Assembly: GCA_017619835.1 (NCBI GenBank)
Contig: JAFZRN010000019.1
Coordinates: 21,379 to 85,378, forward strand
Length of the DNA stretch: 64,000 bases
Direction of reading: 5' to 3'
From: Eubacterium sp.
GTDB taxonomy: Bacteria > Bacillota > Clostridia > Lachnospirales > Lachnospiraceae
Shown: positions 36,301 to 44,412 of the stretch, one piece after another
Layout: every line of letters starts with the position of its first letter
Position numbering within the stretch: the first letter of the stretch is position 1
The notes under the pieces: model-generated
Seen by the model: the letters and a program-made list of their open reading frames with translations, nothing else
The model's database searches: none
Told to the model about the DNA's origin: nothing
Made by a program: the position numbers and the translations under genes

Positions 36301-39300
36301 GCCGTTTCAATGGAGGCAACATTAATACCCATGTAGTCGGCCATGCACTGGACAACATCTATCGTAACTAGCTCTTCCTCGTGAGTAACAGCAGAAATAT
36401 AAGCAATCTCAGCCTTCATGGAACCATAGAACGGATCAAATGTTCCGGACCACGGTTCGGCACTTATCTCACAGACAAGCTTAACATTTTTCTGTTTGTC
36501 GGTTACTCTGTAAACCTTGGAAAGCTCGTTTGCGACTCTTGCTTTCTGACCTCTCGGAGCAATACCCTCGATTTCATCGTGGTAATCGATATCTATCCAG
36601 CCTACATCTCCTATGATATAGGAAATATAGCTTCCTCCGCTGTTCTGTTCCGATACTGTTATCTTCTCTATATTGAGCTTATCAAAAGGATCCGAATCGG
36701 AAGATGTATCCTCGGGTATGATCCTGAGTCCCTTAAGCTCTCCGTAATTCTGATTTGTAGCTATAGTAAAGTATTCGGTATAACCCGATCTGAAACCATC
36801 ACTTGTGATCTGCTGATTTGCAAGAACATAACCACTGTTTCCATTCTTAAAGATCAGCTGGAAGTAGAAATGGTTTGTTGAACCCGAATCACCATCACCG
36901 GTATCATGATCCGAATCCTTTGCAACCTTTACCCCGACACTATATATTTTTCTCTTTTTAAAGAATCCCCAGTTGATCTGTGTCTGATCATGAGTCATTG
37001 TATATCTGACTTCAGAATACTTGGTGGTTCTGAGATCGACATCATTTTCAGTATCAAAATCTATCCTGTAGATAGTGTCCGGCTTTAACGTGATATCGGT
37101 ATTGATCTTGACATCATCATCCGTATCTTTTTCGTCATCCGGTACCTCTTCAAGTATAGGATTATTATTCTCATCCAGCTCATACTCACCGGTTTCGGGA
37201 TCAACCTTATATCTGTATTCTTTTTGTTTTTCTCCGTTATTATCTACTGTATTACCGTCTTCATCCGTTACCTTTGTCGGATTTCCGAGAAGACTGAATA
37301 TCTTAACTGCAATCGCAGATCTTTCAACCCAGAAATTGGAAGTTGCACCTGCAGAAGTAACTGTAGTATTATATGCAGCTCTGGAATCATATTTTTCAAG
37401 ATATGCAATCGTTAAATTGTGCAGGGTCCAGGAATCTCCGCCCATATTGACCTCGACACCCGTAAAGTCTCTCATATTATCCGCATCAATAATGAAAGAC
37501 AGCTTTCCGCCTGCCACAAGACCGGTTTCTTCAATAAAATCACCGTCGTTTACGGTTTTCCACTTACCCAGGTAATCGTCAGCAGCCTGCTTTATCTTAT
37601 AGAGCGGAGTATATTTATTCGCCCCCTCCATATCCTTATAGCTGAAACGCATGCTTATATCTTTGCTGCTGCCGGCATTTTCAATATCACTGGTACTTAC
37701 CGTTACAAGGAACTGATCTCCTCCCGGAGTATATCCGAGAATAGGTGCTTCAGCTTCATATGGATCAAGTCTTAAGGTATCGGTACCGTCGGCACGGATC
37801 TGATTTCCGTCCTCTTTGGTAGTTGTGTAATATTTTAAAGGATATTGATCCTGGAAAGCATAATAAAGCGTTGCGCCCTTAAGATGGTTTCCGTCACTGT
37901 CCGTTCCGCCAAGGGTATATGCCATACATCCGCCCTTATATACAGAGAATCCCTGAATCGAGATATCTTCAGATGCCGTACCGGACAAAGCCCTGCTCAT
38001 CTTTGAAGTTTCTTTTGATATCTCTATTCCACCGGTATTCTTAACCTCTGTTCTGGCTTTAGTACCCGCCATTATCTTAACTTCGTCAACTATGGAAGCA
38101 CATTCCGGAAGAACCGCCTGAAAGGCTATGGTGTCACCACGCTGTGCAAAACCAAGGATGGTGTCAGAGCTTGCGGTTTTTCTGGCCTGACCGTAGCTGT
38201 TCAGAATAACCGGAAGAGTTACCTTTCTGTTCCATCCGTGAATATCCTTATACTGCACCATAAGAGACAGGTCTTCTACTATACCATTATCTTCAGTAAT
38301 TGGTGTAGCAGACGAATTGATAAAGCTTTCAATTCCACCTGTTACCGTATCGGCAAAATCCATTCTGAATGAATAAAGGGATTCCTCGCCGGCATAATTC
38401 TTCTCCGGACAATTATCTTCATATGTATTGAGAACAAATTTACCCGAATCATGAGTCCCGCCTATTGTAGTCACGAAATCCATTCCGCCGCCGCTAAGTG
38501 CAGCACCGGTCTTCTTTGTGGTATCCGCGATCATATATCCTTTAAAATCAAGGAATGTCTGACCTGAGATCATTCCATATTCTTCATATCCTTTATATTC
38601 ATCAACCTTATAGATTGCCAGTCCCGAACAGCTGTAGGTACCCTGTTCGACATATATATCAATACTTCGTACTCTGTATATTGGAGCCTCAGTCTGGAAA
38701 GCATAGTCCTGTATAGTCCATGCTCCGAGAACAGCTGCTTTTCCGGGAGTTTCTTTATAATTCATTTCAGCTGCCATCTTTTTACCATAGGTAGCTGTGA
38801 TATCTTCCTTGCTGTAGTAATTGAGGAATTTGTTACTCCTTTCATAAGCATCTACATGCGGGAATAGGAACTGGGTTCTTGTAATACCCTCGCGATCCAT
38901 ATATCGTATGGAAAAATAAAGAACATTCTCACCTGCTGTTGCAGCAGTACATACAGAAAGCGAATAGGTATTTTCGGGAGCCTTAAATGTCTTCCTTACC
39001 TTCCACTCCTCCATATTTTTATAAGCAGTATAGGTAGTAGTATCTGTATCCGGAATGACACTGTATGATTCTTCTTCCACTGCATCTGTTGCTGTGGAAA
39101 TCAAATCATTACCAAGATCTATAGGATTACCATTGATATCGGTTATCGTCCCATTATCTCCAAACGGATTATTCGGATTATATTCATCCAGACCATCTCC
39201 GGAATATGTTTCTGTACTTTCGACAGAATTATAATCAGAGTCTGAAGGGGAAGACACATCAAAAACACGTGCAGCATTAACACTGCCGGAAACTCCGAAT

Positions 39301-39380
39301 ACAGACGGAGAATACGACAGGATCATCATAGCTGCAATGATTCTTGCAATTATTCTTTTGGATTTATCACCAAACTTCAT
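33396..39380 (-). CDS. Giant secreted envelope protein (1994 aa) with C-terminal repeat domains
   Basis: A signal peptide (basic KSKRIIARIIAAMMILSYSP, ending near VNA) directs export. The body is a long chain of beta-rich segments with no family I recognise, containing many Tyr, Asp and Thr. The C-terminus has three related ~100-residue repeats starting LRTSIQQNN, LNTSVARNN and LTTNIAKNT, each with a GSDKGF/GSDEGF-like turn and ending in a (D)TI(L/I)V strand. A short Thr-Pro-Glu linker precedes the third. No LPxTG motif or terminal helix. It starts 34 bp after promoter C, which has the same architecture as the pilin promoter. It is probably the surface or adhesin component working with the secretion apparatus (inferred). 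Confidence 0.85.
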   Translation of the reverse strand: MKFGDKSKRIIARIIAAMMILSYSPSVFGVSGSVNAARVFDVSSPSDSDYNSVESTETYSGDGLDEYNPNNPFGDNGTITDINGNPIDLGNDLISTATDAVEEESYSVIPDTDTTTYTAYKNMEEWKVRKTFKAPENTYSLSVCTAATAGENVLYFSIRYMDREGITRTQFLFPHVDAYERSNKFLNYYSKEDITATYGKKMAAEMNYKETPGKAAVLGAWTIQDYAFQTEAPIYRVRSIDIYVEQGTYSCSGLAIYKVDEYKGYEEYGMISGQTFLDFKGYMIADTTKKTGAALSGGGMDFVTTIGGTHDSGKFVLNTYEDNCPEKNYAGEESLYSFRMDFADTVTGGIESFINSSATPITEDNGIVEDLSLMVQYKDIHGWNRKVTLPVILNSYGQARKTASSDTILGFAQRGDTIAFQAVLPECASIVDEVKIMAGTKARTEVKNTGGIEISKETSKMSRALSGTASEDISIQGFSVYKGGCMAYTLGGTDSDGNHLKGATLYYAFQDQYPLKYYTTTKEDGNQIRADGTDTLRLDPYEAEAPILGYTPGGDQFLVTVSTSDIENAGSSKDISMRFSYKDMEGANKYTPLYKIKQAADDYLGKWKTVNDGDFIEETGLVAGGKLSFIIDADNMRDFTGVEVNMGGDSWTLHNLTIAYLEKYDSRAAYNTTVTSAGATSNFWVERSAIAVKIFSLLGNPTKVTDEDGNTVDNNGEKQKEYRYKVDPETGEYELDENNNPILEEVPDDEKDTDDDVKINTDITLKPDTIYRIDFDTENDVDLRTTKYSEVRYTMTHDQTQINWGFFKKRKIYSVGVKVAKDSDHDTGDGDSGSTNHFYFQLIFKNGNSGYVLANQQITSDGFRSGYTEYFTIATNQNYGELKGLRIIPEDTSSDSDPFDKLNIEKITVSEQNSGGSYISYIIGDVGWIDIDYHDEIEGIAPRGQKARVANELSKVYRVTDKQKNVKLVCEISAEPWSGTFDPFYGSMKAEIAYISAVTHEEELVTIDVVQCMADYMGINVASIETATNPNVQIVKEDGLGTLSDSKWMFRPNHTDRMILPAIPDLESLVSIKFTGQNLGSHAAKWCIKNISVLQVIEDGAIQLTKSNELYRNIAYRKVCLGNINGVVEGTYDIGGKDYIGPITFTANKIIWNDTDDWATPVSRIPDSTDDKINIFVYPTYGSKNDTGASVNVNFRYDIPFSQYKVIAESDLKATKDLNGRDMYMVKGVSAPDFVGAQDFTVYCKSNMTFDKAIVQHVREDTVISNYYYNLIDGVATGGNSGFLSDNMEDIDYTEETIGIGFDAGTKEKILQPMKLDVAVAFEYRSSLDGGTYYSPYVYLTDQGYKKTSEGLYAELYYDVPFVNDITAYYIAGYGSIEANIAGAAAQVYKVDERELNVATCEMETKARSKRSYAAFNQTHELKDSPQKKKRTSETPYGKDSIAPVKLTFATSDSTATKDGSTKSAVRMKFHYIDYKKVEQKERVEYEDICPYIQSDSKQFLSGENQTVVVFLKNINDQLSLNTIDILPYNADVEIKQEDAQVAESVDDKSTEQTLADSVGDGEEADTSTKKAEKLADKIIDSRTAYWTITSVSADIGFGARVIDRNNINQTFDGLDNGDVLRLLDVTLRTSIQQNNKPAVTVKDNLLTLVGEKGDKIKGTVTIGKSKGFNVKASVMVGDAPKDVTKDTITRSDDYYFTFTVPKNTSGSLVVYKIEVSPVDAPDIIDTILVNVESREDIKLNTSVARNNESGVTVTGGSLQMFALPKDTINGTVLIVGSDKGFTAKAYKVSKNKDTDVTKDLLTLSDEYHFSLKIPEKVSDDTELYKIVVTCVEDPDLVDTVVITVNNEGTAEATPTPEPTPEPKNITLTTNIAKNTDSGSNVSGGLMSLSAETGDSISGYILIDGSDEGFKLKVTLASGTIDGNADNLMANWVEKYDDSFRFIIPKITSESAQFKIVVSSAEDSSIKDTIIVSAKPSENFDPQTTPIAPPDDGD

Positions 39381-39413
39381 AATTATCCTCTCAAATTATC
39401 AGATGATATTTTG

Positions 39414-39446
39414 ATTATAGCCCCCCAGCAACAACAAAAGCGCAAC
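39414..39446 (-). promoter_or_regulatory. GTTGC-repeat promoter C (upstream of 1994-residue protein)
   Basis: Minus strand: GTTGCGCTTTT at 39446, GTTGTTGC 11 bp on, a G-run, then TATAAT at 39419-39414, 27 bp after the first GTTGC. No -35. The signal-peptide gene starts ~34 bp after the -10. Confidence 0.78.
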
Positions 39447-39449
39447 ACA

Positions 39450-39474
39450 AAAAAGTAATAAATTAACTTTATTT
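39450..39474 (-). terminator. Weak AT-rich terminator candidate after STAS gene
   Basis: A short AT-only inverted repeat followed by a run of six T on the minus strand lies between the STAS stop at 39481 and promoter C. The stem is weak, so partial read-through into the 1994-residue gene is plausible. Confidence 0.35.
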
Positions 39475-39480
39475 AAATAT

Positions 39481-39783
39481 TTATTCACGGATATTCAGGA
39501 GTCCCGCAAGACCCGTCATCTCGAAAACTTCCATGACATTTTCATTGACATTTGTCAGTGAAAGCTTTCCTCCGTTCTGATTAACCTTGATATAGAGATT
39601 GCGGATCGCACGAAGGCCCGCACTGGATACATATTCCAGATCTTTCATATTAAGTGTGACATTGGTAAATCTGTCAGCTATCTGTGAGAAAAGCATATCT
39701 GCGTCCTTTGATGTTCTGGTATCCAGATCTCCGGACATAAGAAGCTCGCCTTCATCTTCTCTTGCTATTAGTTTGATATCCAT
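39481..39783 (-). CDS. STAS-domain anti-sigma factor antagonist
   Basis: 100 residues, start 8 bases after AGGAGG. A complete STAS domain is seen, including the phosphorylatable-serine region LEYVSSAGLRAIRNLY (the SpoIIAA/RsbV DSxG motif is SSAG here) and the C-terminal VFEMTGLAGLLNI. The protein would be phosphorylated by an RsbW-like kinase and dephosphorylated by a SpoIIE-type phosphatase. It lies 9 bp after VirB4, the end of the T4SS core operon, which is the best sign that this switch acts on the secretion machine. It is a homologue of the STAS protein at 57872-58171. Confidence 0.92.
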   Translation of the reverse strand: MDIKLIAREDEGELLMSGDLDTRTSKDADMLFSQIADRFTNVTLNMKDLEYVSSAGLRAIRNLYIKVNQNGGKLSLTNVNENVMEVFEMTGLAGLLNIRE

Positions 39784-39792
39784 AGTATCCTC

Positions 39793-42700
39793 CTAGTGCG
39801 CTGTTTTCTTCTTGCGCTGCTGCTTGATATATTCACCGAGTTCTTCAACTGATATCTCAAGCACATCGTCGTTCATCTCTTCCATTCTCTCTTCTAAATC
39901 CATACTTGCATACTCATCTGCCGCTTCGGCAAGTAGTTCTGCAAAAAGGAACGGAGCAGGTTCATATTCTTCGGACTCGGAATCAAAGCCGAAGTCTTCG
40001 TCTTCATCATCTGTAAAGAAGTCTTCGTCCTCATCCTCTTCGTCTTCTTCATCATCTTCGTCCACTTCATCAGGGATATAGATGTCTTCATCTTCATCAT
40101 CCTCATCAGGGATGTAAGCTTCATCTTCTTTATCATCATCGAAGAAGTAGGAATCATCATCGGAATCCTGATCGTCTTCGTACTCGTAGGAATCTTCATC
40201 TTCATACTCTTCAGAATCTTCATCCTCATACTCATCAAAGTCTTCGGATTCTTCATATTCTTCTTCATATTCATCTTCTTCGAAGAGTAATTCGTCATCC
40301 TCTGTAGCAGTTTCATCCTCTTCATCAGGATATAGCCTTTCTTCCTCATCTGAAGTCTCTTCCACAGATACAGCTTTCACTGCAGAGGATGCTGTATCAG
40401 CAGCTGTACCCGCAGCAACTGTACCTGCAGCAGCAGCCCCGATTCCGGCTCCGGCAGCACTTGCTCCGAGCGCGATCCACTTGAATTTATCTTCGATATC
40501 CCTTGCAATCTCTGCACGGATGGATTCTTTGAAGGATTCGAGAGCCTTATCCATATCGGCCTGAGTGAAGAGTTTTTCATCCTGAGATGCGGCTTTCTTA
40601 GCCTCTTCAGCAGCTCTTTCGGCCTCTCTTCTGGCCCGCTTTACAGCTTCAAGCTCTTCTGAAACACGGACCGCTTCTTCCTGAGCCGCCAGTAGCTTCG
40701 CATTCTTCTCTTCTTCTATACGCTCAGCCTCACGCTCGGCCTCAGCAACTCTGGCTGCTATCTCCGGATCAACATCATAAAGCTCGATATCATAATCTTC
40801 GTCAGAATCTTCTTCTATTTCTTCTTCTGTTTCTTCTTCTGATTCTTCCTGATACTGATATTCTTCAACTGCCTTCGTTTCTTCGTAAGCTTCGGGTTCT
40901 TCAATCTCTTCAGATTTTTCTTCCGGTTCTTCCTCTACCTCCTGAAGATTGATGCTTCCGAAACGTCCCGTAAGGAGCTCATATTCCTTCTGGTTTACAT
41001 ACTCCTCGGCTGCTATCATCTTATCTACGGCACTCTTCATAACAGGTGTCTCTTCAGCTTCTTCTTCGGTTATCTCACTGAAGCTGAAGCTTGATTGTGT
41101 CTCCTTAGAAGTTGTGCTTTCGATATTTTCTAAGCTAATACGGTCTTCATAATTCCTGTCATGGATAGCCCTGCTGTCCTGAACAAAATCCTCCCATACG
41201 GCCTGACCCTCAGTACCATAGAAGTAACCGCTTCTGTAATCACTCTTCTCGAACATATCCACAAAGGAATCCGGAACTTCTATCATGAACGAGGATCTGG
41301 AGGTAGGACTCATAATGGTAAATGCCTGTCCTCGTTTAGCCTGAAGTATATCCTCCTGCTCACTTTCGTTGATTCCACCGGCCTTCTCGTATAATTTGCA
41401 GAGATCAGACATATCATTAGGAGCCAGACCAAATACAAAGCTGTACTGACAGGCATTGATGATAGCGGAGGATTTTCTTGCGATATCTTCACTTCCGACA
41501 AAGTCCTTGATATTCTGTGTGATAACTATCTGCATACCATTATATTTACGGATACGCTTTGCAAGCTGGAACATGAAATCCAGAGCTATCGGGAACTTGG
41601 TATCGATAAATACATGGGCTTCGTCGATAACAACTACGATCTTTCTGTTAAGACCGTATCTGGTATTATAGTCCCTGTTCTTGATGATCTCATTATCCAC
41701 ATACTTCAGAACAAGCAGCATCTGTGCATTTGCTATGGTCGAGTTTCTATTAGCCAGCATGGACTGGAAATTGAATACGGAGAAGTTCTCCTCAGTCGTA
41801 ACCGTGGAAGGACCATTCCAGATATTCGCATTTCGACCGCCTGTCGAGAATTTGGATATATAATTCACGAGAGATCTGAGAAGATTTCTCAGGTACTCGT
41901 TATTGGTTCTTTCAAACTCGGAAAGGATGACATCATAAAGGTCATCAAATATAGGATAATCCTCTGCGGTAAAGTTCGAGAGATCTGTCTCGGGAGTGAT
42001 GCCGAAGTTCAGATAAACTCTTTCAACCAGTGAGTTGAGGTATTCGAGAGCCTCTCTATCCACATCGGGCAGTATCTGCCTGAAGAATTCCTCAAGGAAC
42101 TGCAGATGTGTGGCAAAGCTTCCTCCGGGGCCTCCGCCCTCGGTACCCGCTTCATCATCATCAAGTGCAGTGATTATATGGAACGGATTCAGTCGTCCAT
42201 ATTTTGCATTTCCTACATTTATAACTTTTCCGTGAAGTGTATGTGCCAGCTCGGAATACTCATTCTCCGGGTCGAGAATGAATATCTTGGCATCCTCGGA
42301 AGCAAGATTGGTAAGCAGCGACTTGGTCGCATATGATTTACCGGAACCGGACTTACCAACAATTACCATGTTGGAATTGACACGTTCATCATCTCTTCTG
42401 AAGAAATCAATGAATACCGGAACTCCGTCTGCAGATCCGAGCTTGATACCGCCCACATCCGAAATGTGTGCGAAGATCCAAGGAAACATTCCTGCTATCG
42501 TATTAGCGGGAATTCCCCTGGAATCCTTTAACATCGGATCATATGCTGAAATCTGGGAACCTATGAAGCTCTGAATCTGAAGGAAATCCATTCCGGAAAG
42601 TCTCATTCCTTCCTCGCTCCAGTTTCTCTTCAGAGTCTTCTTCATGTCCGCAACCAGCGGCATCATGGTCTCAAAATTCTCTGAAAGGATCGGATCGCTT

Positions 42701-44379
42701 TCAGTCAGGTAAGCATCATATGCTGTTATATATATATTTACGGATAGAAGCGCTTCATTATCCTGCTGAAGGGTTACCAGCAGACTGGACAGCGTATTGA
42801 TATGCTCCTGCAGCTCAATCATCTTGGAATCGATGCTGGTGTTCATATACTGTCCTCTCAGCTCGGCCAGCGAACGGTCGATCGCCTTAATTGCTTTTGT
42901 TCTATCCATCGGTGTTATCTTGACAACAACCTTGGTGCTTGGGAAAGACATTACTCCCGCCAGCCATGAGTCGCCAACAACACTCGGATATGAGATAACT
43001 CTCATGTTATGGGTAATAAGTCCGTCTATCTCTGTTGTTCTCATAGAGAACTTGAGGTTTTCGGGCATCGCCCAGTTAATCCACTGTGATTCATCTATGT
43101 CATCTATCTCTCTCTCATCAAAATCAATGTGATTTGAATATTTGAGAAACAGTGCAAGTCCTCTGTTATCTAGTCTTCTTACTGTAAGTTCACCCTGCTC
43201 GAGAGACATTACAGCCTGTCTAGTCATGGTCTCCAGTCTGTTTTTATCAGTCTCGAATAAAACAAGATAATAGAAAGGATCAATAACCTTCTCTTCATTG
43301 CAGAGTCTCTGAACCTCATTTATCCTGTCGTACTGGATCTCAACTCTCGCCTGAAGCTCCTCTTCATTAAGCATTCCACTTTCATAGGATTTTCTGAGGG
43401 CATCCAGTTTATCGTATTCGGCATCGAGATAATCATCATACATAATGGGACGCTGAAGCTTAACAATGTTAGCTCCGTAGTCACCTGTAAGACCTCTCAA
43501 TACTTTACCAAGGCAGTTTTCTATGGAATTATTGCGTCTATGTTCCGAGAAGAAACGGAATTCTACGGGATCTATCTCAATCACGGAACCGAAATACTGT
43601 CCGTTATATTCGATAAAGCCATCACTGATCCCGGTATATGGGATGAAGTCACTCATTTCCTCAAATGAGGCATTAAGCTCTTTACTTTCTGACTTTTCCT
43701 TCTTTTTCTCTGCACTTCTCTCAGCTCTGGCAAGCCATACAGCATCCTTTTCTTCGGGAGTTGCCGTCTTGCTCTTAAGGATCTTGTTCTCTTCCTTAAT
43801 AATCTGTTTAAGGCGCTGTTTTTCTTCCTTTATCTTATTCTTTTTTTCTTTTACCTCTTCTTTTTCCTGCTGCTGCCTGTCAAGATACTCTATGTAAGAA
43901 TTTTCTCCGGACTCTTCTTCGGATTCTTCTTCAGACGCAGTTTCGGTTTCGGTTATGGTCTCGATTTCGGCTTCATTTTCTTCTTCGGACTCTTCATATG
44001 ATCCAATCTCATTCAGGAGATCACGTTCATTTTCATCTGATGATTCCTCTCCGAAGAATTCATTCAGAATATCCTGTCTGTCATTGTTGGACATTCTCTT
44101 GATCGCATTATCATCATAAACACGAACAATCCTTCTGGGATATGCCAGATACTTCAGCATATTCCAAAGGAATACATAAAGAGGTTCATCATCAAGTCTG
44201 AAAAGAAGCAACGCAAAGATAGCTGCCACGATTCCTGCTATTATCCAACGTCCGGGCAGTGATGAAATGGCACAAACAGTAACGGTAACAAGACCGATCA
44301 ATCCAACGATCACGTCTGCTATCGTTACATGTCTGAATACCTCTATCTTTACTTTTGTTTTTCCTGGAATAAGTCTCAT
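39793..44379 (-). CDS. virB4: VirB4-family T4SS ATPase with N-terminal PrgI-like helices and acidic tail
   Basis: 1528 residues, about twice the usual VirB4 length. Residues ~1-90 contain two membrane helices (VIVGLIGLVTVTVCAIS, IAGIVAAIFALLLF) followed by YLAYPRRIVR, like PrgI/VirB3-type proteins fused to VirB4. An acidic region follows, then the VirB4 N-domain. The motor has Walker A GKSGSGKSYATKSLL at ~675 and Walker B VVVIDEAHVFID at ~914, with an ITQNIKDF sensor region. After ~1150 comes a coiled Glu/Lys/Ala segment, a short hydrophobic Ala/Gly patch (ASAAGAGIGAAAAGTVAAG) and a >150-residue Asp/Glu-rich tail. VirB4 energises pilus assembly and secretion at the inner membrane. It lies between VirB6 (33 bp upstream) and the STAS gene. 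Family assignment is firm; the role of the tail is unknown. Confidence 0.95.
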   Translation of the reverse strand: MRLIPGKTKVKIEVFRHVTIADVIVGLIGLVTVTVCAISSLPGRWIIAGIVAAIFALLLFRLDDEPLYVFLWNMLKYLAYPRRIVRVYDDNAIKRMSNNDRQDILNEFFGEESSDENERDLLNEIGSYEESEEENEAEIETITETETASEEESEEESGENSYIEYLDRQQQEKEEVKEKKNKIKEEKQRLKQIIKEENKILKSKTATPEEKDAVWLARAERSAEKKKEKSESKELNASFEEMSDFIPYTGISDGFIEYNGQYFGSVIEIDPVEFRFFSEHRRNNSIENCLGKVLRGLTGDYGANIVKLQRPIMYDDYLDAEYDKLDALRKSYESGMLNEEELQARVEIQYDRINEVQRLCNEEKVIDPFYYLVLFETDKNRLETMTRQAVMSLEQGELTVRRLDNRGLALFLKYSNHIDFDEREIDDIDESQWINWAMPENLKFSMRTTEIDGLITHNMRVISYPSVVGDSWLAGVMSFPSTKVVVKITPMDRTKAIKAIDRSLAELRGQYMNTSIDSKMIELQEHINTLSSLLVTLQQDNEALLSVNIYITAYDAYLTESDPILSENFETMMPLVADMKKTLKRNWSEEGMRLSGMDFLQIQSFIGSQISAYDPMLKDSRGIPANTIAGMFPWIFAHISDVGGIKLGSADGVPVFIDFFRRDDERVNSNMVIVGKSGSGKSYATKSLLTNLASEDAKIFILDPENEYSELAHTLHGKVINVGNAKYGRLNPFHIITALDDDEAGTEGGGPGGSFATHLQFLEEFFRQILPDVDREALEYLNSLVERVYLNFGITPETDLSNFTAEDYPIFDDLYDVILSEFERTNNEYLRNLLRSLVNYISKFSTGGRNANIWNGPSTVTTEENFSVFNFQSMLANRNSTIANAQMLLVLKYVDNEIIKNRDYNTRYGLNRKIVVVIDEAHVFIDTKFPIALDFMFQLAKRIRKYNGMQIVITQNIKDFVGSEDIARKSSAIINACQYSFVFGLAPNDMSDLCKLYEKAGGINESEQEDILQAKRGQAFTIMSPTSRSSFMIEVPDSFVDMFEKSDYRSGYFYGTEGQAVWEDFVQDSRAIHDRNYEDRISLENIESTTSKETQSSFSFSEITEEEAEETPVMKSAVDKMIAAEEYVNQKEYELLTGRFGSINLQEVEEEPEEKSEEIEEPEAYEETKAVEEYQYQEESEEETEEEIEEDSDEDYDIELYDVDPEIAARVAEAEREAERIEEEKNAKLLAAQEEAVRVSEELEAVKRARREAERAAEEAKKAASQDEKLFTQADMDKALESFKESIRAEIARDIEDKFKWIALGASAAGAGIGAAAAGTVAAGTAADTASSAVKAVSVEETSDEEERLYPDEEDETATEDDELLFEEDEYEEEYEESEDFDEYEDEDSEEYEDEDSYEYEDDQDSDDDSYFFDDDKEDEAYIPDEDDEDEDIYIPDEVDEDDEEDEEDEDEDFFTDDEDEDFGFDSESEEYEPAPFLFAELLAEAADEYASMDLEERMEEMNDDVLEISVEELGEYIKQQRKKKTAH

Positions 44380-44412
44380 GTACTAACCTTATTTCCTATT
44401 ATAAGTTGCTTT

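Noticed and set aside
40000-40330. Microsatellite-like GAA/TCT-rich tract
   Set aside because: This is the coding sequence of the acidic VirB4 tail; it is in frame and needs no separate repeat call.
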